A stretch of 64,000 bases of DNA from JAUMWX01 sp023394215 (GCA_050313995.1 JBNPMM010000007.1), one strand, 5' to 3'. Positions 43,620 to 52,723 are shown, counted from the stretch's first letter. A program made the numbers and translations. Notes: a model not told the origin generated them from the letters alone.

Positions 43620-44313
43620 TATTAAAGTTAAAAGTTTTATTATTTCTTATACAATTTCTTTCTTATATTTGTTCTTATTCTTTGAAAATTTCATTTTCTC
43701 TTTGCTGGCAAGTTCGGTATCGGCATTTTTGGCAAGAGGAATTATCTATAATTTTTTGTTGAATAAGAACAATATGGAAAAACGTATGATGTTTAGGGAA
43801 TTTCTTGATATTTTTAATGCTTCAATTTTAAGCGGAAGTAACTTTTATGAGGCATTGAAGTCTGCGAGGGAAGAAATGATTACTATGTTTACAGGTAAGA
43901 ATCCAATGTGCAGGGCAGTAGACAGGTTAATAAGAGATTTGGATAATTCCCTGTCTGTTGAAGAGGCTCTTGAATCTTTCTCTAAAGATCTGGCTATAGA
44001 CGAGGTATACATATTTTGCCAGAGTTTAAGTATAGGATTTAAGTCAGGTATAAATATAGGTAAACTTGTTTTTGACAGTAAGGAAAGCATTACCGAGAGC
44101 ATAGCTTTAAATCTGGAATTAGACAAGATTATAAGCGCAGGGAAGAGAGAATTTTTGATTATAGCTTTTCTTCCTATAGCTGTTTTGTTTGTACTGTCAT
44201 TTACCATAGTAGGAAGCCTTAATTTCATTGACTATATTATTCGTATACCCATGTTTTTACTTATAGTATTTGCTGTAAATTTGGCTTATAAAATAGTGAA
44301 TTTGGAGGTTTGA
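43612..44313 (+). CDS. Tad pilus inner-membrane platform protein TadB-like
   Basis: 233 residues. Two membrane segments at the N-terminus (about 8-42) and two at the C-terminus (about 180-228) enclose a cytoplasmic GspF/PilC-type domain (FLDIFNASILSGSNFYEALK, SLSIGFKSGINIGKLV). The family platform protein sits above the ATPase and pairs with TadC. It is shorter than many TadB proteins (about 300), lacking much of the N-terminal region. Overlaps cpaF by 8 bases. Confidence 0.8.
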   Translation: MSSIKVKSFIISYTISFLYLFLFFENFIFSLLASSVSAFLARGIIYNFLLNKNNMEKRMMFREFLDIFNASILSGSNFYEALKSAREEMITMFTGKNPMCRAVDRLIRDLDNSLSVEEALESFSKDLAIDEVYIFCQSLSIGFKSGINIGKLVFDSKESITESIALNLELDKIISAGKREFLIIAFLPIAVLFVLSFTIVGSLNFIDYIIRIPMFLLIVFAVNLAYKIVNLEV

Positions 44314-44315
44314 GT

Positions 44316-45179
44316 TTGCTTTTATATCTTGTTAACATATTTATCTTATTCATTATGATTCTTGGATACGAGTTATATTGCTTATTTAAGGAAAGGGATA
44401 TTAGGAGAACGGAAAAAAACTACTTTATAAATTCAGGTAGCTTTGATAAGTTAAGAGCCCCTTTTTTTTATATAGTTGCTAAAAATTTTAAGTTTTTTAA
44501 CAGGTTTGTAGGAGATAGGGTAAAGCTTACCCTTAGAAATATATATTCTGAAAGTTATTTAAAGTATTATCAAATTAATTTTGTAGCAAATAAATTGTTT
44601 GTATTCTATTATACCTGCATAGTATTTTTAATCCTATCTACAATCGGCAAGGAAATAATGCTTGATTTAATAGGAATCCTATTTTTATTTTTTCTGAACA
44701 TATATTTTAATAAAAGATTATTTTCCGATTATAAAAATAAAAAAGACGAATTTAAAGAGAGAATGGGAGATTTTATAAGTAGATTAACTCTTTTATTGAA
44801 AGCCGGAATGAATCTCAGAGGAGCGATAAAGGCTGTCTGTAAGAACGATAATTCAGGCATAGGTTTAAGTTTTAAAATGATAGATAGGGAAGTAAATAGC
44901 GGACTGAAAGAGGAAGAAGCTTATAGAAAGATTATGCTCAGTTATGAAGATCCTCTTATAAGGCGTTTATTTTCCAATATCTCAAATAATCTTCAAAAAG
45001 GGGGAAGTGATATAGTTGAAAATTTGCTTGATATAAGGAGGGATGCTCAGGATTTTAGACGAGCTAATATAATAGAGAGGTGTCAAAGGGCAAGTCAAAA
45101 GCTTTTAATACCGAATATGATAGTATTTATCGCTATAATGCTTTTGGTTATGTTGCCTGTATTAATAAAAATTGTATAA
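44316..45179 (+). CDS. Tad pilus inner-membrane platform protein TadC-like
   Basis: 287 residues from a TTG at 44316; the ggagg ribosome site (44304-44308) is 7 bases away, while the TTG at 44310 is only 1 base from it. Membrane segments at about 2-20, 90-130 and 265-287 surround a GspF domain (DFISRLTLLLKAGMNLRGAI, YRKIMLSYEDPLIRRLFSNI). It forms the second half of the platform with TadB. The pilin gene follows after 11 bases. Confidence 0.78.
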   Translation: MLLYLVNIFILFIMILGYELYCLFKERDIRRTEKNYFINSGSFDKLRAPFFYIVAKNFKFFNRFVGDRVKLTLRNIYSESYLKYYQINFVANKLFVFYYTCIVFLILSTIGKEIMLDLIGILFLFFLNIYFNKRLFSDYKNKKDEFKERMGDFISRLTLLLKAGMNLRGAIKAVCKNDNSGIGLSFKMIDREVNSGLKEEEAYRKIMLSYEDPLIRRLFSNISNNLQKGGSDIVENLLDIRRDAQDFRRANIIERCQRASQKLLIPNMIVFIAIMLLVMLPVLIKIV

Positions 45180-45190
45180 GGAGAAAATTT

Positions 45191-45367
45191 ATGTATAGAT
45201 TAATTTTAAAAAGATTTTTTGCAAATCAAAAGGGAGAAATAAATATGATAGCGATAGTTTTAATACTATTGGTAGTAATTATGCTTGCCGTTATATTTAG
45301 AGATGGGATGGAAGCTATACTTAAGAGTATATTTTCCAGAGTAGAAAATGAGATTTCCAATATTTAG
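45191..45367 (+). CDS. Flp-type (type IVb) pilin
   Basis: 58 residues from the ATG at 45191, with aaggag 7 bases upstream; a longer frame reaching into the TadC gene is not supported. A basic leader (MYRLILKRFFANQKG) ends in Gly, then EINMIAIVLILLVVIMLAVIF forms the hydrophobic helix. The G/E cut with a following hydrophobic run is the class IVb prepilin pattern, probably processed by the peptidase at 49498. Flp1-like pilins of Clostridia have this size. It overlaps the next gene by 20 bases. This is the likely major pilus subunit. Confidence 0.82.
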   Translation: MYRLILKRFFANQKGEINMIAIVLILLVVIMLAVIFRDGMEAILKSIFSRVENEISNI

Positions 45368-45803
45368 ATTTATAAAAGAAGAAAAGGGATCCGGTCAATT
45401 TTTGGAAGCTTCAATGATTCTTCCACTGATAATGGTCTTTATTTTCTTGCTTATAAATATAAGCTTTTCAACTATAAATAGGGTAAGGATAAGTGAAAGT
45501 GCAAGCTATATTGCTATGGAGGATCTTGAAGATAAGTCGGATAAGTTTGCAGCTCTTAGCAAGGATAAATTTGAAATAAGAGATTTTTCAAATATATTTT
45601 TCAGAACGGTTGTATTATACAGGAACGGCAGGCTTGTAAATAAACAGGCAAATTATAAGGAAAGTCAGATTATTAGAAAAATAAAATTTGCATCCGAACT
45701 TTTAAATCAAGCTAAGTCTTTAGAGATTTCAGGCATTTCCTTGGAGAAAATACTTAACGGAGGGATTGAAATGAAAAATAAAATAAGGGAAATTTTAAAA
45801 TGA
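45348..45803 (+). CDS. TadE-like minor pilin
   Basis: 151 residues. The N-terminus (EEKGSGQFLEASMILPLIMV) has the Gly and downstream Glu of TadE-type pseudopilins followed by a hydrophobic helix (about 22-43). The rest is a polar extracellular part with no known motif. TadE-family minor pilins help start or tip the Flp pilus. It overlaps the pilin gene by 20 bases and the next gene by 4. Confidence 0.72.
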   Translation: MRFPIFRFIKEEKGSGQFLEASMILPLIMVFIFLLINISFSTINRVRISESASYIAMEDLEDKSDKFAALSKDKFEIRDFSNIFFRTVVLYRNGRLVNKQANYKESQIIRKIKFASELLNQAKSLEISGISLEKILNGGIEMKNKIREILK

Positions 45804-48523
45804 GACAAAAAATAAATGGTTATATATCAATATTTTTGGCCCTTGTTGCTCTTCCTGTGTATTCAATAGCTATAGTCGGAACGGACTTGGCAAAAATTTT
45901 GGCTTTGAAAAACCATCTTAAACTTAGCGGTAAAATTGTTGCGGATTCAGGACTTTCCTATTATAACAAGGTTTTGTATGATGATTTTGAAGTATTTGCA
46001 TTGGCTAAAAATCAAAGTATGAATGAATACATAGGGGGGATGATTAAGGATAATCTTTATTATAGTGAAGATAGTTTTTATAAGGCCGATTTGGCGGATT
46101 TTGATGTTGAATATAAAAGATCCCTTATAAATCCTGAAGTTTTGGAGAAGCAGATATTAAATTATATGAGTTTGGAAGGGCCTAAGAAACTTTCAATGGG
46201 GCTTATAAATTTAATAAGTAGTATAAAAGATTCTCAAAAATATACACCAAGTTTAAAAAGTAAAATGAAATATGAAAAACTCTATGGGAAAATAGAAGGC
46301 AATTTTGATAAGTTGAAGACTTTATTTTTGGATTATGAAGAAGTAAAGGACAGATTAAATAAGAGGTTTCCTATACAAGAATCAGCATATAATTCTATAC
46401 AAATAGAACTTGAAAAGTATAAGAAAAATCGGGAGATTTTACAGGAGGATAAAAGCCCTGTCATAGGTGGCGGGAAAGCTTATATTAAGGATGTTTTAGA
46501 TTTGAAGAATTATATTGAAGGTGAAGAGCCTGAGGAAGAGGCTTATTTGAAGAGATTTTCAGGGCTTAAGGATAAATATTTAAATTTAAAGGCTGAGAAA
46601 AATCTGAATAAGGAGATACTTGAAGCCATAAAAAAAATAGAAAAATATAATGCTTTTCTTATTGAAAAGTTAGATAAGGATATAGAAGTTACGAAGCAGG
46701 CTTATAATTTGCAATATGAATCCACGCAGAAGCTTATAAAGGAATGTAATGATATTTTATCAGATTTAAAAAAGCAGGTCGGATATTTTAAAAAGGATGC
46801 CGAAAGTCTCACGGATTCTTTGCAAAATTGGAAAAATGATTTGGATAAGCTTGAAAAATCCGATTATAAGACATCTATGCTTAATGAATACAATATATCA
46901 TCTCTTAAACTTACTGAGGATAATGTAAATGCGGTGGAGAAAGTTTTAATTAAGGAATCGGATAAATTGGTATCTGTGAAAGGCAAGGAAACTCATATTA
47001 AAGATGTTAAAATGGAATCTCTTTCCCGCTATAAATTGTATAAGTATGTGACAGGTATAAGCAAGGGGAAAATTGACAATAATAAATCGAAAGAGGCTAA
47101 AGCTACAAGGAAAAGTATTGAAAATTTTTCTAAAAGTCAAAGGACCCCGATTAGCAAAACTGTTTATGGGCAGGCAAATTCTTATATAAGAAGGGAACTT
47201 TTTGATAAATTCGGACAATATGGTTCAGAATACTTTGACGTAAATTCCGACGATATGGAAGCGAACCTTAAATATTATAATATGGATGGGGTGAACTTTT
47301 ATGAAAATCTTCTTATAGCTCAGTATATAGTGGATAAATTTTCATCCGGAATTTCATCTGATGATTTTAAAGGTCAGGCTGAATACATAATTTACGGTAA
47401 TAATGATTTGAGTAAAAATATAAGGCAAGCTAATAATTGGATATTTGCCATAAGATTCGGCTTAAATACAATTTATGCATTTACTGATGCTAAGCTGTCG
47501 GGGCAGGCGAACGGTTTAGCTCTTGCAATAGCCGGCTGGACAGGATTTGCCGTGCCGATTGTAAAGTCTTTAATATTGACATCGATGAGTCTTGGAGAAA
47601 GTTTTATGGATATTAATGATTTGGGCCAGCAAAAGAAGGTTGCAATATTCAAAAATAGGTCAAATTGGAATATGTATTTGGAAAATCTCCCTATGATTTT
47701 AGCCGGTACTTTTATTTCGAAGGCTCAAGATCGTTTGGACAGTATATATAAGGGATTGGAAAGTGCTGTGGATAAGGGGGTAGATAGTGTAGACACTCAA
47801 GTTGAGGGCTTCATTAATGAAACTATGAAAGGATTCGGTGATTCTATATCTTCTTCTATACTTGCACCTTTGCAATCCAAGTTAATATCGGTAATTGATT
47901 ATCCTATAGATCAAATCAGGAATGAACTGAGTATTTTATTTTCTTCATTGAAGGAAAGCGCAGGAGATGATGCATTCAAAATCTCCCTCATATCATACGT
48001 TGAAACAAGTTTATTTGCAAATTTGGATAAAAAGATTGCTTCCTTTAAGGACGATTATTTAAATTTTGAAGCTTATTTTACCTCCATAACAAGGGATTTA
48101 GAGGGTAAGATTTATGCTAATTATGCATCTTATTCAAGCAAATTTAGGAATCAAATGAAAACCTATATACAAGATAAAAAAGAAATGACAAAAAAATATG
48201 TTGAGGATAAGGTGAACGATTATATAGGAGGATTAAAAGGAGGAAATAGAGTTGCTTCAAAAGCAGGTTTATCTTTTTCCTATAAGGATTATTTGATATT
48301 TTTGGCAGCTTTGGAATTGTCCAAAGCTGATAGAGACATGATTATAGGCAGAATCGCAACGGTAATTGATTATCGAATGAGGTTGAAAGACTCGAGTTTT
48401 CAATTTGAGAATATGTATACGGGTCTGGAAATAAAGCTTACAGCCAAGTTAAATCTTAGTAAGATATTGGCTATATTTAATAAAGATACTTATGATGATA
48501 CGGTCGAGGCATATTATGACTAA
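45800..48523 (+). CDS. Very large TadG-like pilus-associated protein (DUF5702-like)
   Basis: 907 residues. A membrane segment at about 8-28 (ISIFLALVALPVYSIAIVGT) is followed by an extracellular region. Its opening (NGYISIFLALVALPV, ALKNHLKLSGKIVADSGLSY) matches the start of TadG/DUF5702 proteins in clostridial Tad loci. Residues 140-400 are rich in Lys, Glu and Leu heptads, so a long coiled coil is likely. A hydrophobic stretch near 560-600 may be a second membrane or buried segment. Family members usually have 400-550 residues, so this one is about twice as long. The role is structural or adhesive by inference. Confidence 0.6.
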   Translation: MRQKINGYISIFLALVALPVYSIAIVGTDLAKILALKNHLKLSGKIVADSGLSYYNKVLYDDFEVFALAKNQSMNEYIGGMIKDNLYYSEDSFYKADLADFDVEYKRSLINPEVLEKQILNYMSLEGPKKLSMGLINLISSIKDSQKYTPSLKSKMKYEKLYGKIEGNFDKLKTLFLDYEEVKDRLNKRFPIQESAYNSIQIELEKYKKNREILQEDKSPVIGGGKAYIKDVLDLKNYIEGEEPEEEAYLKRFSGLKDKYLNLKAEKNLNKEILEAIKKIEKYNAFLIEKLDKDIEVTKQAYNLQYESTQKLIKECNDILSDLKKQVGYFKKDAESLTDSLQNWKNDLDKLEKSDYKTSMLNEYNISSLKLTEDNVNAVEKVLIKESDKLVSVKGKETHIKDVKMESLSRYKLYKYVTGISKGKIDNNKSKEAKATRKSIENFSKSQRTPISKTVYGQANSYIRRELFDKFGQYGSEYFDVNSDDMEANLKYYNMDGVNFYENLLIAQYIVDKFSSGISSDDFKGQAEYIIYGNNDLSKNIRQANNWIFAIRFGLNTIYAFTDAKLSGQANGLALAIAGWTGFAVPIVKSLILTSMSLGESFMDINDLGQQKKVAIFKNRSNWNMYLENLPMILAGTFISKAQDRLDSIYKGLESAVDKGVDSVDTQVEGFINETMKGFGDSISSSILAPLQSKLISVIDYPIDQIRNELSILFSSLKESAGDDAFKISLISYVETSLFANLDKKIASFKDDYLNFEAYFTSITRDLEGKIYANYASYSSKFRNQMKTYIQDKKEMTKKYVEDKVNDYIGGLKGGNRVASKAGLSFSYKDYLIFLAALELSKADRDMIIGRIATVIDYRMRLKDSSFQFENMYTGLEIKLTAKLNLSKILAIFNKDTYDDTVEAYYD

Positions 48524-49505
48524 AAAAGAAAGTGGTAGTGCAAGTATAGAGGCTACTTTAGTTTTCCTTATTTTTGTAATAGCTTTTTTCGTAGTAAACA
48601 ACATTATAATAAGTATACAGGGGCAATCTGTTATAAGAAAGGCCCTTAATCAAACGGCCCAAGAAATAATAGTTTTAAGAGATATAGGAAGTCAAGTGGG
48701 GTTAAAAATTGACGGTAATGGTAACAAATTTGATTTATCCGATGTTTTTCCCAATTTTAATCAGTATGTTTCAGCTTTTATTAAGGGGACTGTAAATAAA
48801 AAAATATATATGGAACTTAGTAAAATTTTATTAGAGAAGAATATAAAGAACCAAAATAGGGATTTAAAAAGTCTTAATATTACTGATGAAATAAAGCTTG
48901 ATTTTTCAGAATCATCTTATTTTGATAAAGACGGGGAGCTGAGATTAATTTTAAAATATAAAGAAAACCTGGACGGATTTAGGTTTTTTAATTTAAGTAA
49001 GGATGTAAAACTTATGGTAAGGGCAAGAGCTTGGATAAAAGGTGCGAGTATTGACATAGACAATGAAAGTATATGGCAATCTTCTAATTTTGTAAGAGGA
49101 AAGTTTTTTGCCAACCTATCTAAAAATAATTCCAAAGCCATAATCTTAAAGGAGGGTCAGGGGATTGATTTGTTTGATGAAGATAAGAGAGAACTGATTC
49201 AGGTGTTTTCTTTGAATGTTTTTTCTAAAAGTTTTATAAATATGGACAACACAATAAAAGAGGAGTTTTCAAAGAAGTTGGAAGGGTATTTTAGGCAGAT
49301 AATCAAAAATGCGGAAAAACTCGGAGGGAAGGCTTCTACTCAAGATGGAAATCAGATAGATGTAAGAGGCGCTAAAGTCAAGATGCTTATAATAATGCCT
49401 GAAGAAGCAAGGGATTTACAGGGGCTTGAAGAAATCAGAAGAGGGATAGAAGCTATCTATGGACCGGTAGATTTTCATTATATGGAGAAGGCCTTAAATG
49501 ATTAG
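48516..49505 (+). CDS. Second TadE-like pseudopilin
   Basis: 329 residues from the ATG at 48516, which has gagg 7 bases upstream; a frame opening 24 bases earlier has no ribosome site. It starts MTKKESGSASIEATLVFLIF, the TadE pattern of Gly-Ser, Glu and a hydrophobic helix. The remaining 290 residues are extracellular and end in a segment with a KMLIIMPEEARDLQGLEEI motif that I do not recognise. Overlaps the neighbouring genes on both sides by 8 bases. Confidence 0.68.
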   Translation: MTKKESGSASIEATLVFLIFVIAFFVVNNIIISIQGQSVIRKALNQTAQEIIVLRDIGSQVGLKIDGNGNKFDLSDVFPNFNQYVSAFIKGTVNKKIYMELSKILLEKNIKNQNRDLKSLNITDEIKLDFSESSYFDKDGELRLILKYKENLDGFRFFNLSKDVKLMVRARAWIKGASIDIDNESIWQSSNFVRGKFFANLSKNNSKAIILKEGQGIDLFDEDKRELIQVFSLNVFSKSFINMDNTIKEEFSKKLEGYFRQIIKNAEKLGGKASTQDGNQIDVRGAKVKMLIIMPEEARDLQGLEEIRRGIEAIYGPVDFHYMEKALND

Positions 49506-50001
49506 TTTTATTTATTTTTTATATGGAGAAGAAAGGGCTGAGGCAAAACTTACAGGGTTTATAAGCTTATTTCTTATGGATATATGTAAAGTTTTTATAT
49601 TTAAGAATCCTTTTGTAATATACGGTGCAGATTTGCTTTTTTTAATAGCTCTCATAGATTTTAAAGATATGATTATTCCCAATTTGAGCTTGTTATTTTT
49701 TATTCCTATCATAAATTTTAATTTTAATCTTGATTTAGATTCTGTTTTATCGATATTTTTTATTGTAACGGCCCTTATTTTAAGTATGTTCACAGACAGC
49801 CTTGGAGCAGGAGATGCAAAATTATTCATATTACTCTTTTTGGTAATGGGTTCGGAAAAATTTGTATTATTAATTTTATATCTGAGTTTTTTGCTTTTTA
49901 TTTTTTCTTTGTGTTTTGTTTTTTATAGAAAATCTAAGAATTTTCCCTTGGCGCCCTTTATATTCTTTGCATATCTTATGACGGAGGTTGGATTTATATG
50001 A
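49498..50001 (+). CDS. Prepilin peptidase (A24 family, TadV/CpaA type)
   Basis: 167 residues, about six membrane segments. The two catalytic Asp motifs are ALIDFKDMIIPN (Asp54 or Asp57) and GAGDAK (Asp106). It lacks the N-terminal methylase domain of PilD, as TadV/CpaA enzymes do. It should cleave the leader of the pilin at 45191 and of the TadE-like proteins. It overlaps the TadE-like gene by 8 bases and the next by 4. Confidence 0.88.
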   Translation: MISFIYFLYGEERAEAKLTGFISLFLMDICKVFIFKNPFVIYGADLLFLIALIDFKDMIIPNLSLLFFIPIINFNFNLDLDSVLSIFFIVTALILSMFTDSLGAGDAKLFILLFLVMGSEKFVLLILYLSFLLFIFSLCFVFYRKSKNFPLAPFIFFAYLMTEVGFI

Positions 50002-51236
50002 GGAAGATATTAAATATTTTGATGCCCCTTGCCCTTTTTGGGCTTATATTTTTAGTTTATATAAGGGAAACAAATAAGGACGATATTTTTAATAAATATA
50101 GGGATTTAGGAGATAAATATATGGCGGCAGATCTTCAAATGGATGCGAAAAGCGAATATTTAAAGGCTTTAAATCTAAAAAGAGATGAAAAGATAACAGA
50201 GAAGCTTATTAAATTATCGTTGAAAAATAAGGAATATAGGGATGCTATAAAATACATAAATTTGCTTGAAAATCCCAAGTCGCTTCAGGACTTGTTCATA
50301 AGGAGCCTGGAGGATGGAAACGATATAAAAAGTGTAAACAATTTATTGTTAAGCATAAAAGATCGGGATTTCAGACAAAGATTGGAATCAGTTATTTTCC
50401 CCTCCTATATCCATTTAAATAAGAAATTCAGCGGTATAGAATATTTGCCTACTGATTCATCATATATTGTAGGAGCTGCCGAAAAGTGGAGAATTATAAA
50501 TGCAAGCGGAAATCTGGTAAGTAAGGATAGCTATAAGCAGGTGGTTTCAAGTGGAAAATATATTACAGTTTTGGAAGATGACGGCTATAAAATTTATGAT
50601 AAGTTTTATAACTTAAGAGGAAAGATTAAAGCTAAGAATTTCGGATTTGACGGTATAGGTATGGTAGTTTTGGATAAGGAATATTTTATAGCCGACAGGT
50701 TGGGACAGCCTGTTTCAAAAAGATATCAATATTTGAGTAATTTTTCCGATGATTTGGCAGTAGCTAAATTTAATGAAAAATATAGTTTAATAGATAGGGA
50801 GGAGAAATGTATAAAAGATTTGAATGCGAATTTTATAAAATCAAATATGAGAAATGATGCTATAGTGGATGGGAAAATAATTATTAAAAATGATAAGTAT
50901 AAAATGTATGATATAAAGAACAATAAATTTTCTCAAGAATATGATGATATTGATTTTTCTTACGGGGATTATATAGCGGTTAAAAAGGGGGATAAATGGA
51001 CCTATATTGACCGGGATTTTAAAGAAATTATAGAGGGTAAATACGATTTGGCAAAATCTTTTACTTGCGGTATAGGTATTGTAAAAGAAGGTTCCTATTA
51101 TATAGGAATAGACAGGCTCGGCAAAGAACTTTTCAAGCTTGAAAATGAGATTAAACAATTTTCAAAAGAGGGGGTTTCTTTTATAAGGGAAAATGAGGAA
51201 TGGAAGATGGTGAGATTGGTTAGGTTTATAAAATGA
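49998..51236 (+). CDS. Membrane-anchored WG-repeat-like protein
   Basis: 412 residues. One N-terminal membrane segment (about 5-22), a TPR-like helical region (about 30-130, with YRDLGDKYMAADLQMDAKSE and LKNKEYRDAIKYINLLE), then beta repeats of about 35-40 residues such as DGYKIYDKFYNLRGKI and GDKWTYIDRDFKEIIEGKY. The repeats resemble WG repeats. The protein should face the wall side. Its place at the end of the Tad operon suggests a scaffold or sensor for the pilus. No catalytic motif is seen. Confidence 0.6.
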   Translation: MRKILNILMPLALFGLIFLVYIRETNKDDIFNKYRDLGDKYMAADLQMDAKSEYLKALNLKRDEKITEKLIKLSLKNKEYRDAIKYINLLENPKSLQDLFIRSLEDGNDIKSVNNLLLSIKDRDFRQRLESVIFPSYIHLNKKFSGIEYLPTDSSYIVGAAEKWRIINASGNLVSKDSYKQVVSSGKYITVLEDDGYKIYDKFYNLRGKIKAKNFGFDGIGMVVLDKEYFIADRLGQPVSKRYQYLSNFSDDLAVAKFNEKYSLIDREEKCIKDLNANFIKSNMRNDAIVDGKIIIKNDKYKMYDIKNNKFSQEYDDIDFSYGDYIAVKKGDKWTYIDRDFKEIIEGKYDLAKSFTCGIGIVKEGSYYIGIDRLGKELFKLENEIKQFSKEGVSFIRENEEWKMVRLVRFIK

Positions 51237-51862
51237 TAAGAGAAGATATTGATGTTGATGCCTTTGCATATAAAATGCTTTTAAACAATAGGGTGAAAGG
51301 TGTACTTGGTTATGAGTTTAGGGAGGGCGGAATTTATTATTCACCGGAAAATTTTGTAAGTTTGGACACCTATTTAAAAGAAAGGATAAGCGGTCGGCAA
51401 ATATTAGATTTGTTGGTAAGTATAAACTACGGCTTAGCACAATTGAACAAGTATATGTTAGGAGTTGAGGATGTTAATGAAAATTTAGACTTGATATTTA
51501 TAGGAGGCGATAAGAATATATATTTTACGGTAAATTTTAAGGGGAATAGTTCTTATAAATCAATTTTCGATAAAATAAGAAATAAAGCCTCTTTAATAAT
51601 TGACGGATGTGAAGATAGGCTTATAATGATAAATAACAGCTTGTTAGAAAATGAAAATAATATAGATTTAATAAATAATATATTGGCGGAAAATGATTTT
51701 GAAAGAAAAACTTTTAAAGAAAAGATAGAAAAAGAAGAAGTAGTTGAGAAAAAGATCCATTTAAAGATGTGGAAAAATAAGTTGTTTAAGTCTAAAAAGC
51801 TGAGAAATCAGCCATATAAAGAGAAAAATCTAAACTTTGATTTTAAGATTCCAAAATTTTGA
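51233..51862 (+). CDS. Hypothetical Tad-operon protein (DUF6382-like)
   Basis: 209 residues, cytoplasmic, with no signal peptide or membrane segment. The first 140 residues form a compact alpha/beta region (MLLNNRVKGVLGYEFREGGI, SGRQILDLLVSINYGLAQLN) reminiscent of the N-terminal domain found before FHA domains in clostridial Tad loci. No FHA domain follows; instead there is a basic tail (KKIHLKMWKNKLFKSKKLRN). Overlaps the preceding stop by 4 bases. It may be a shortened form of the FHA protein, or a distinct partner of the ATPase. No terminator follows; the tRNA promoters begin 9 bases later. Confidence 0.5.
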   Translation: MIREDIDVDAFAYKMLLNNRVKGVLGYEFREGGIYYSPENFVSLDTYLKERISGRQILDLLVSINYGLAQLNKYMLGVEDVNENLDLIFIGGDKNIYFTVNFKGNSSYKSIFDKIRNKASLIIDGCEDRLIMINNSLLENENNIDLINNILAENDFERKTFKEKIEKEEVVEKKIHLKMWKNKLFKSKKLRNQPYKEKNLNFDFKIPKF

Positions 51863-51870
51863 AAAAAGAT

Positions 51871-51899
51871 TTGACAAATTAAAACTATTGATGTATTAT
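51871..51899 (+). promoter_or_regulatory. tRNA cluster promoter P1
   Basis: TTGACA (51871-51876), 17 bp, TATTAT (51894-51899). Confidence 0.75.
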
Positions 51900-51943
51900 T
51901 AAAAGGTACTCGAGAGCGAGAAACTGATAAATTAAGATTTTGA

Positions 51944-51972
51944 TTGACAGATTTCTTTTGAGAGTATATAAT
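51944..51972 (+). promoter_or_regulatory. tRNA cluster promoter P2 (perfect consensus)
   Basis: TTGACA (51944-51949), 17 bp, TATAAT (51967-51972); start near 51979, 8 bases before tRNA-Glu. Two tandem strong promoters suit stable RNA genes. Confidence 0.85.
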
Positions 51973-51986
51973 TACATAGGTGACGT

Positions 51987-52061
51987 GGCCCTATGGTCAA
52001 GCGGTCAAGACATCGCCCTTTCACGGCGGTATCCCGGGTTCGAATCCCGGTAGGGTCACCA
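51987..52061 (+). tRNA. tRNA-Glu (UUC)
   Basis: Complete cloverleaf with anticodon loop ctttcac, 7-bp acceptor (one G-U pair) and encoded CCA end. First of 15 tRNA genes. Confidence 0.95.
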
Positions 52062-52068
52062 AAATTAT

Positions 52069-52144
52069 GGGCGTTTAGCTCAGTTGGGAGAGCATCTGCC
52101 TTACAAGCAGGGGGTCATAGGTTCAAGTCCTATAACGCCCACCA
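52069..52144 (+). tRNA. tRNA-Val (UAC)
   Basis: Cloverleaf with anticodon loop cttacaa; acceptor GGGCGTT with AACGCCC; CCA encoded. Confidence 0.96.
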
Positions 52145-52150
52145 TAATTT

Positions 52151-52227
52151 GGCCTGGTAGTTCAGCCGGTTAGAATGCCAGCCTGTCACGCTGGAGGTCG
52201 TGGGTTCGAGTCCCATCCAGGTCGCCA
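52151..52227 (+). tRNA. tRNA-Asp (GUC)
   Basis: Cloverleaf with anticodon loop ctgtcac; discriminator G as expected for Asp; CCA encoded. Confidence 0.96.
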
Positions 52228-52258
52228 CTTATGTTTTTCTTTAATAGTATTTCAATAA

Positions 52259-52334
52259 GCTGGTGTAGCTCAATCGGTAGAGCAACTGACTTGTAATCAG
52301 TAGGTTAGGGGTTCAAGTCCTCCCACCAGCTCCA
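52259..52334 (+). tRNA. tRNA-Thr (UGU)
   Basis: Cloverleaf with anticodon loop cttgtaa; acceptor GCTGGTG with CACCAGC; CCA encoded. Confidence 0.96.
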
Positions 52335-52342
52335 TTTTTTGA

Positions 52343-52428
52343 GGTGGAGTTCCCGAGTTGGCCAAAGGGGACGGACTGTAAATCCGTTAGCTTCGCTTTC
52401 AGTGGTTCAAATCCACTCTCCACCACCA
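52343..52428 (+). tRNA. tRNA-Tyr (GUA)
   Basis: Long variable arm (class II) and anticodon GUA; 86 bases including CCA. Confidence 0.95.
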
Positions 52429-52430
52429 AA

Positions 52431-52473
52431 TACCTAAAAGAGTTGTTCAACTCTTTTGGGTATACAATATAAT
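52431..52473 (+). promoter_or_regulatory. Hairpin and -10 element inside the tRNA cluster
   Basis: A 15-bp stem (52431-52445 with 52448-52462, one G-U pair, 2-base loop) directly follows tRNA-Tyr. TATAAT at 52468-52473 follows the stem. It may end some transcripts and start new ones, or guide processing. Confidence 0.5.
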
Positions 52474-52485
52474 TAACTAATGTAC

Positions 52486-52559
52486 GCGGGTGTAGCTCAG
52501 TGGTAGAGCCCCAGCCTTCCAAGCTGGTTGCGAGGGTTCGATTCCCTTCACCCGCTCCA
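52486..52559 (+). tRNA. tRNA-Gly (UCC)
   Basis: Anticodon loop cttccaa; acceptor GCGGGTG; CCA encoded. Confidence 0.96.
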
Positions 52560-52562
52560 TTT

Positions 52563-52639
52563 GGACCTATAGCTCAGCAGGATAGAGCAACGGCCTTCTA
52601 AGCCGTGTGCCGGAGGTTCGAATCCTCCTAGGTTCGCCA
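52563..52639 (+). tRNA. tRNA-Arg (UCU)
   Basis: Anticodon loop cttctaa; discriminator G; CCA encoded. Confidence 0.95.
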
Positions 52640-52643
52640 GTAT

Positions 52644-52720
52644 TGGGGTATAGCCAAGTCGGTAAGGCACCAGACTTTGACTCTGGCATTTCCTAGGTTC
52701 GAGTCCTAGTACCCCAGCCA
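52644..52720 (+). tRNA. tRNA-Gln (UUG)
   Basis: Anticodon loop ctttgac; the acceptor starts with U1-A72, typical of tRNA-Gln; CCA encoded. Confidence 0.95.
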
Positions 52721-52723
52721 TTC

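Noticed and set aside
45080..45190. Longer version of the Flp pilin
   Set aside because: It overlaps the end of the TadC-like gene in another frame and would bury the leader peptide; the ATG at 45191 has a good ribosome site.
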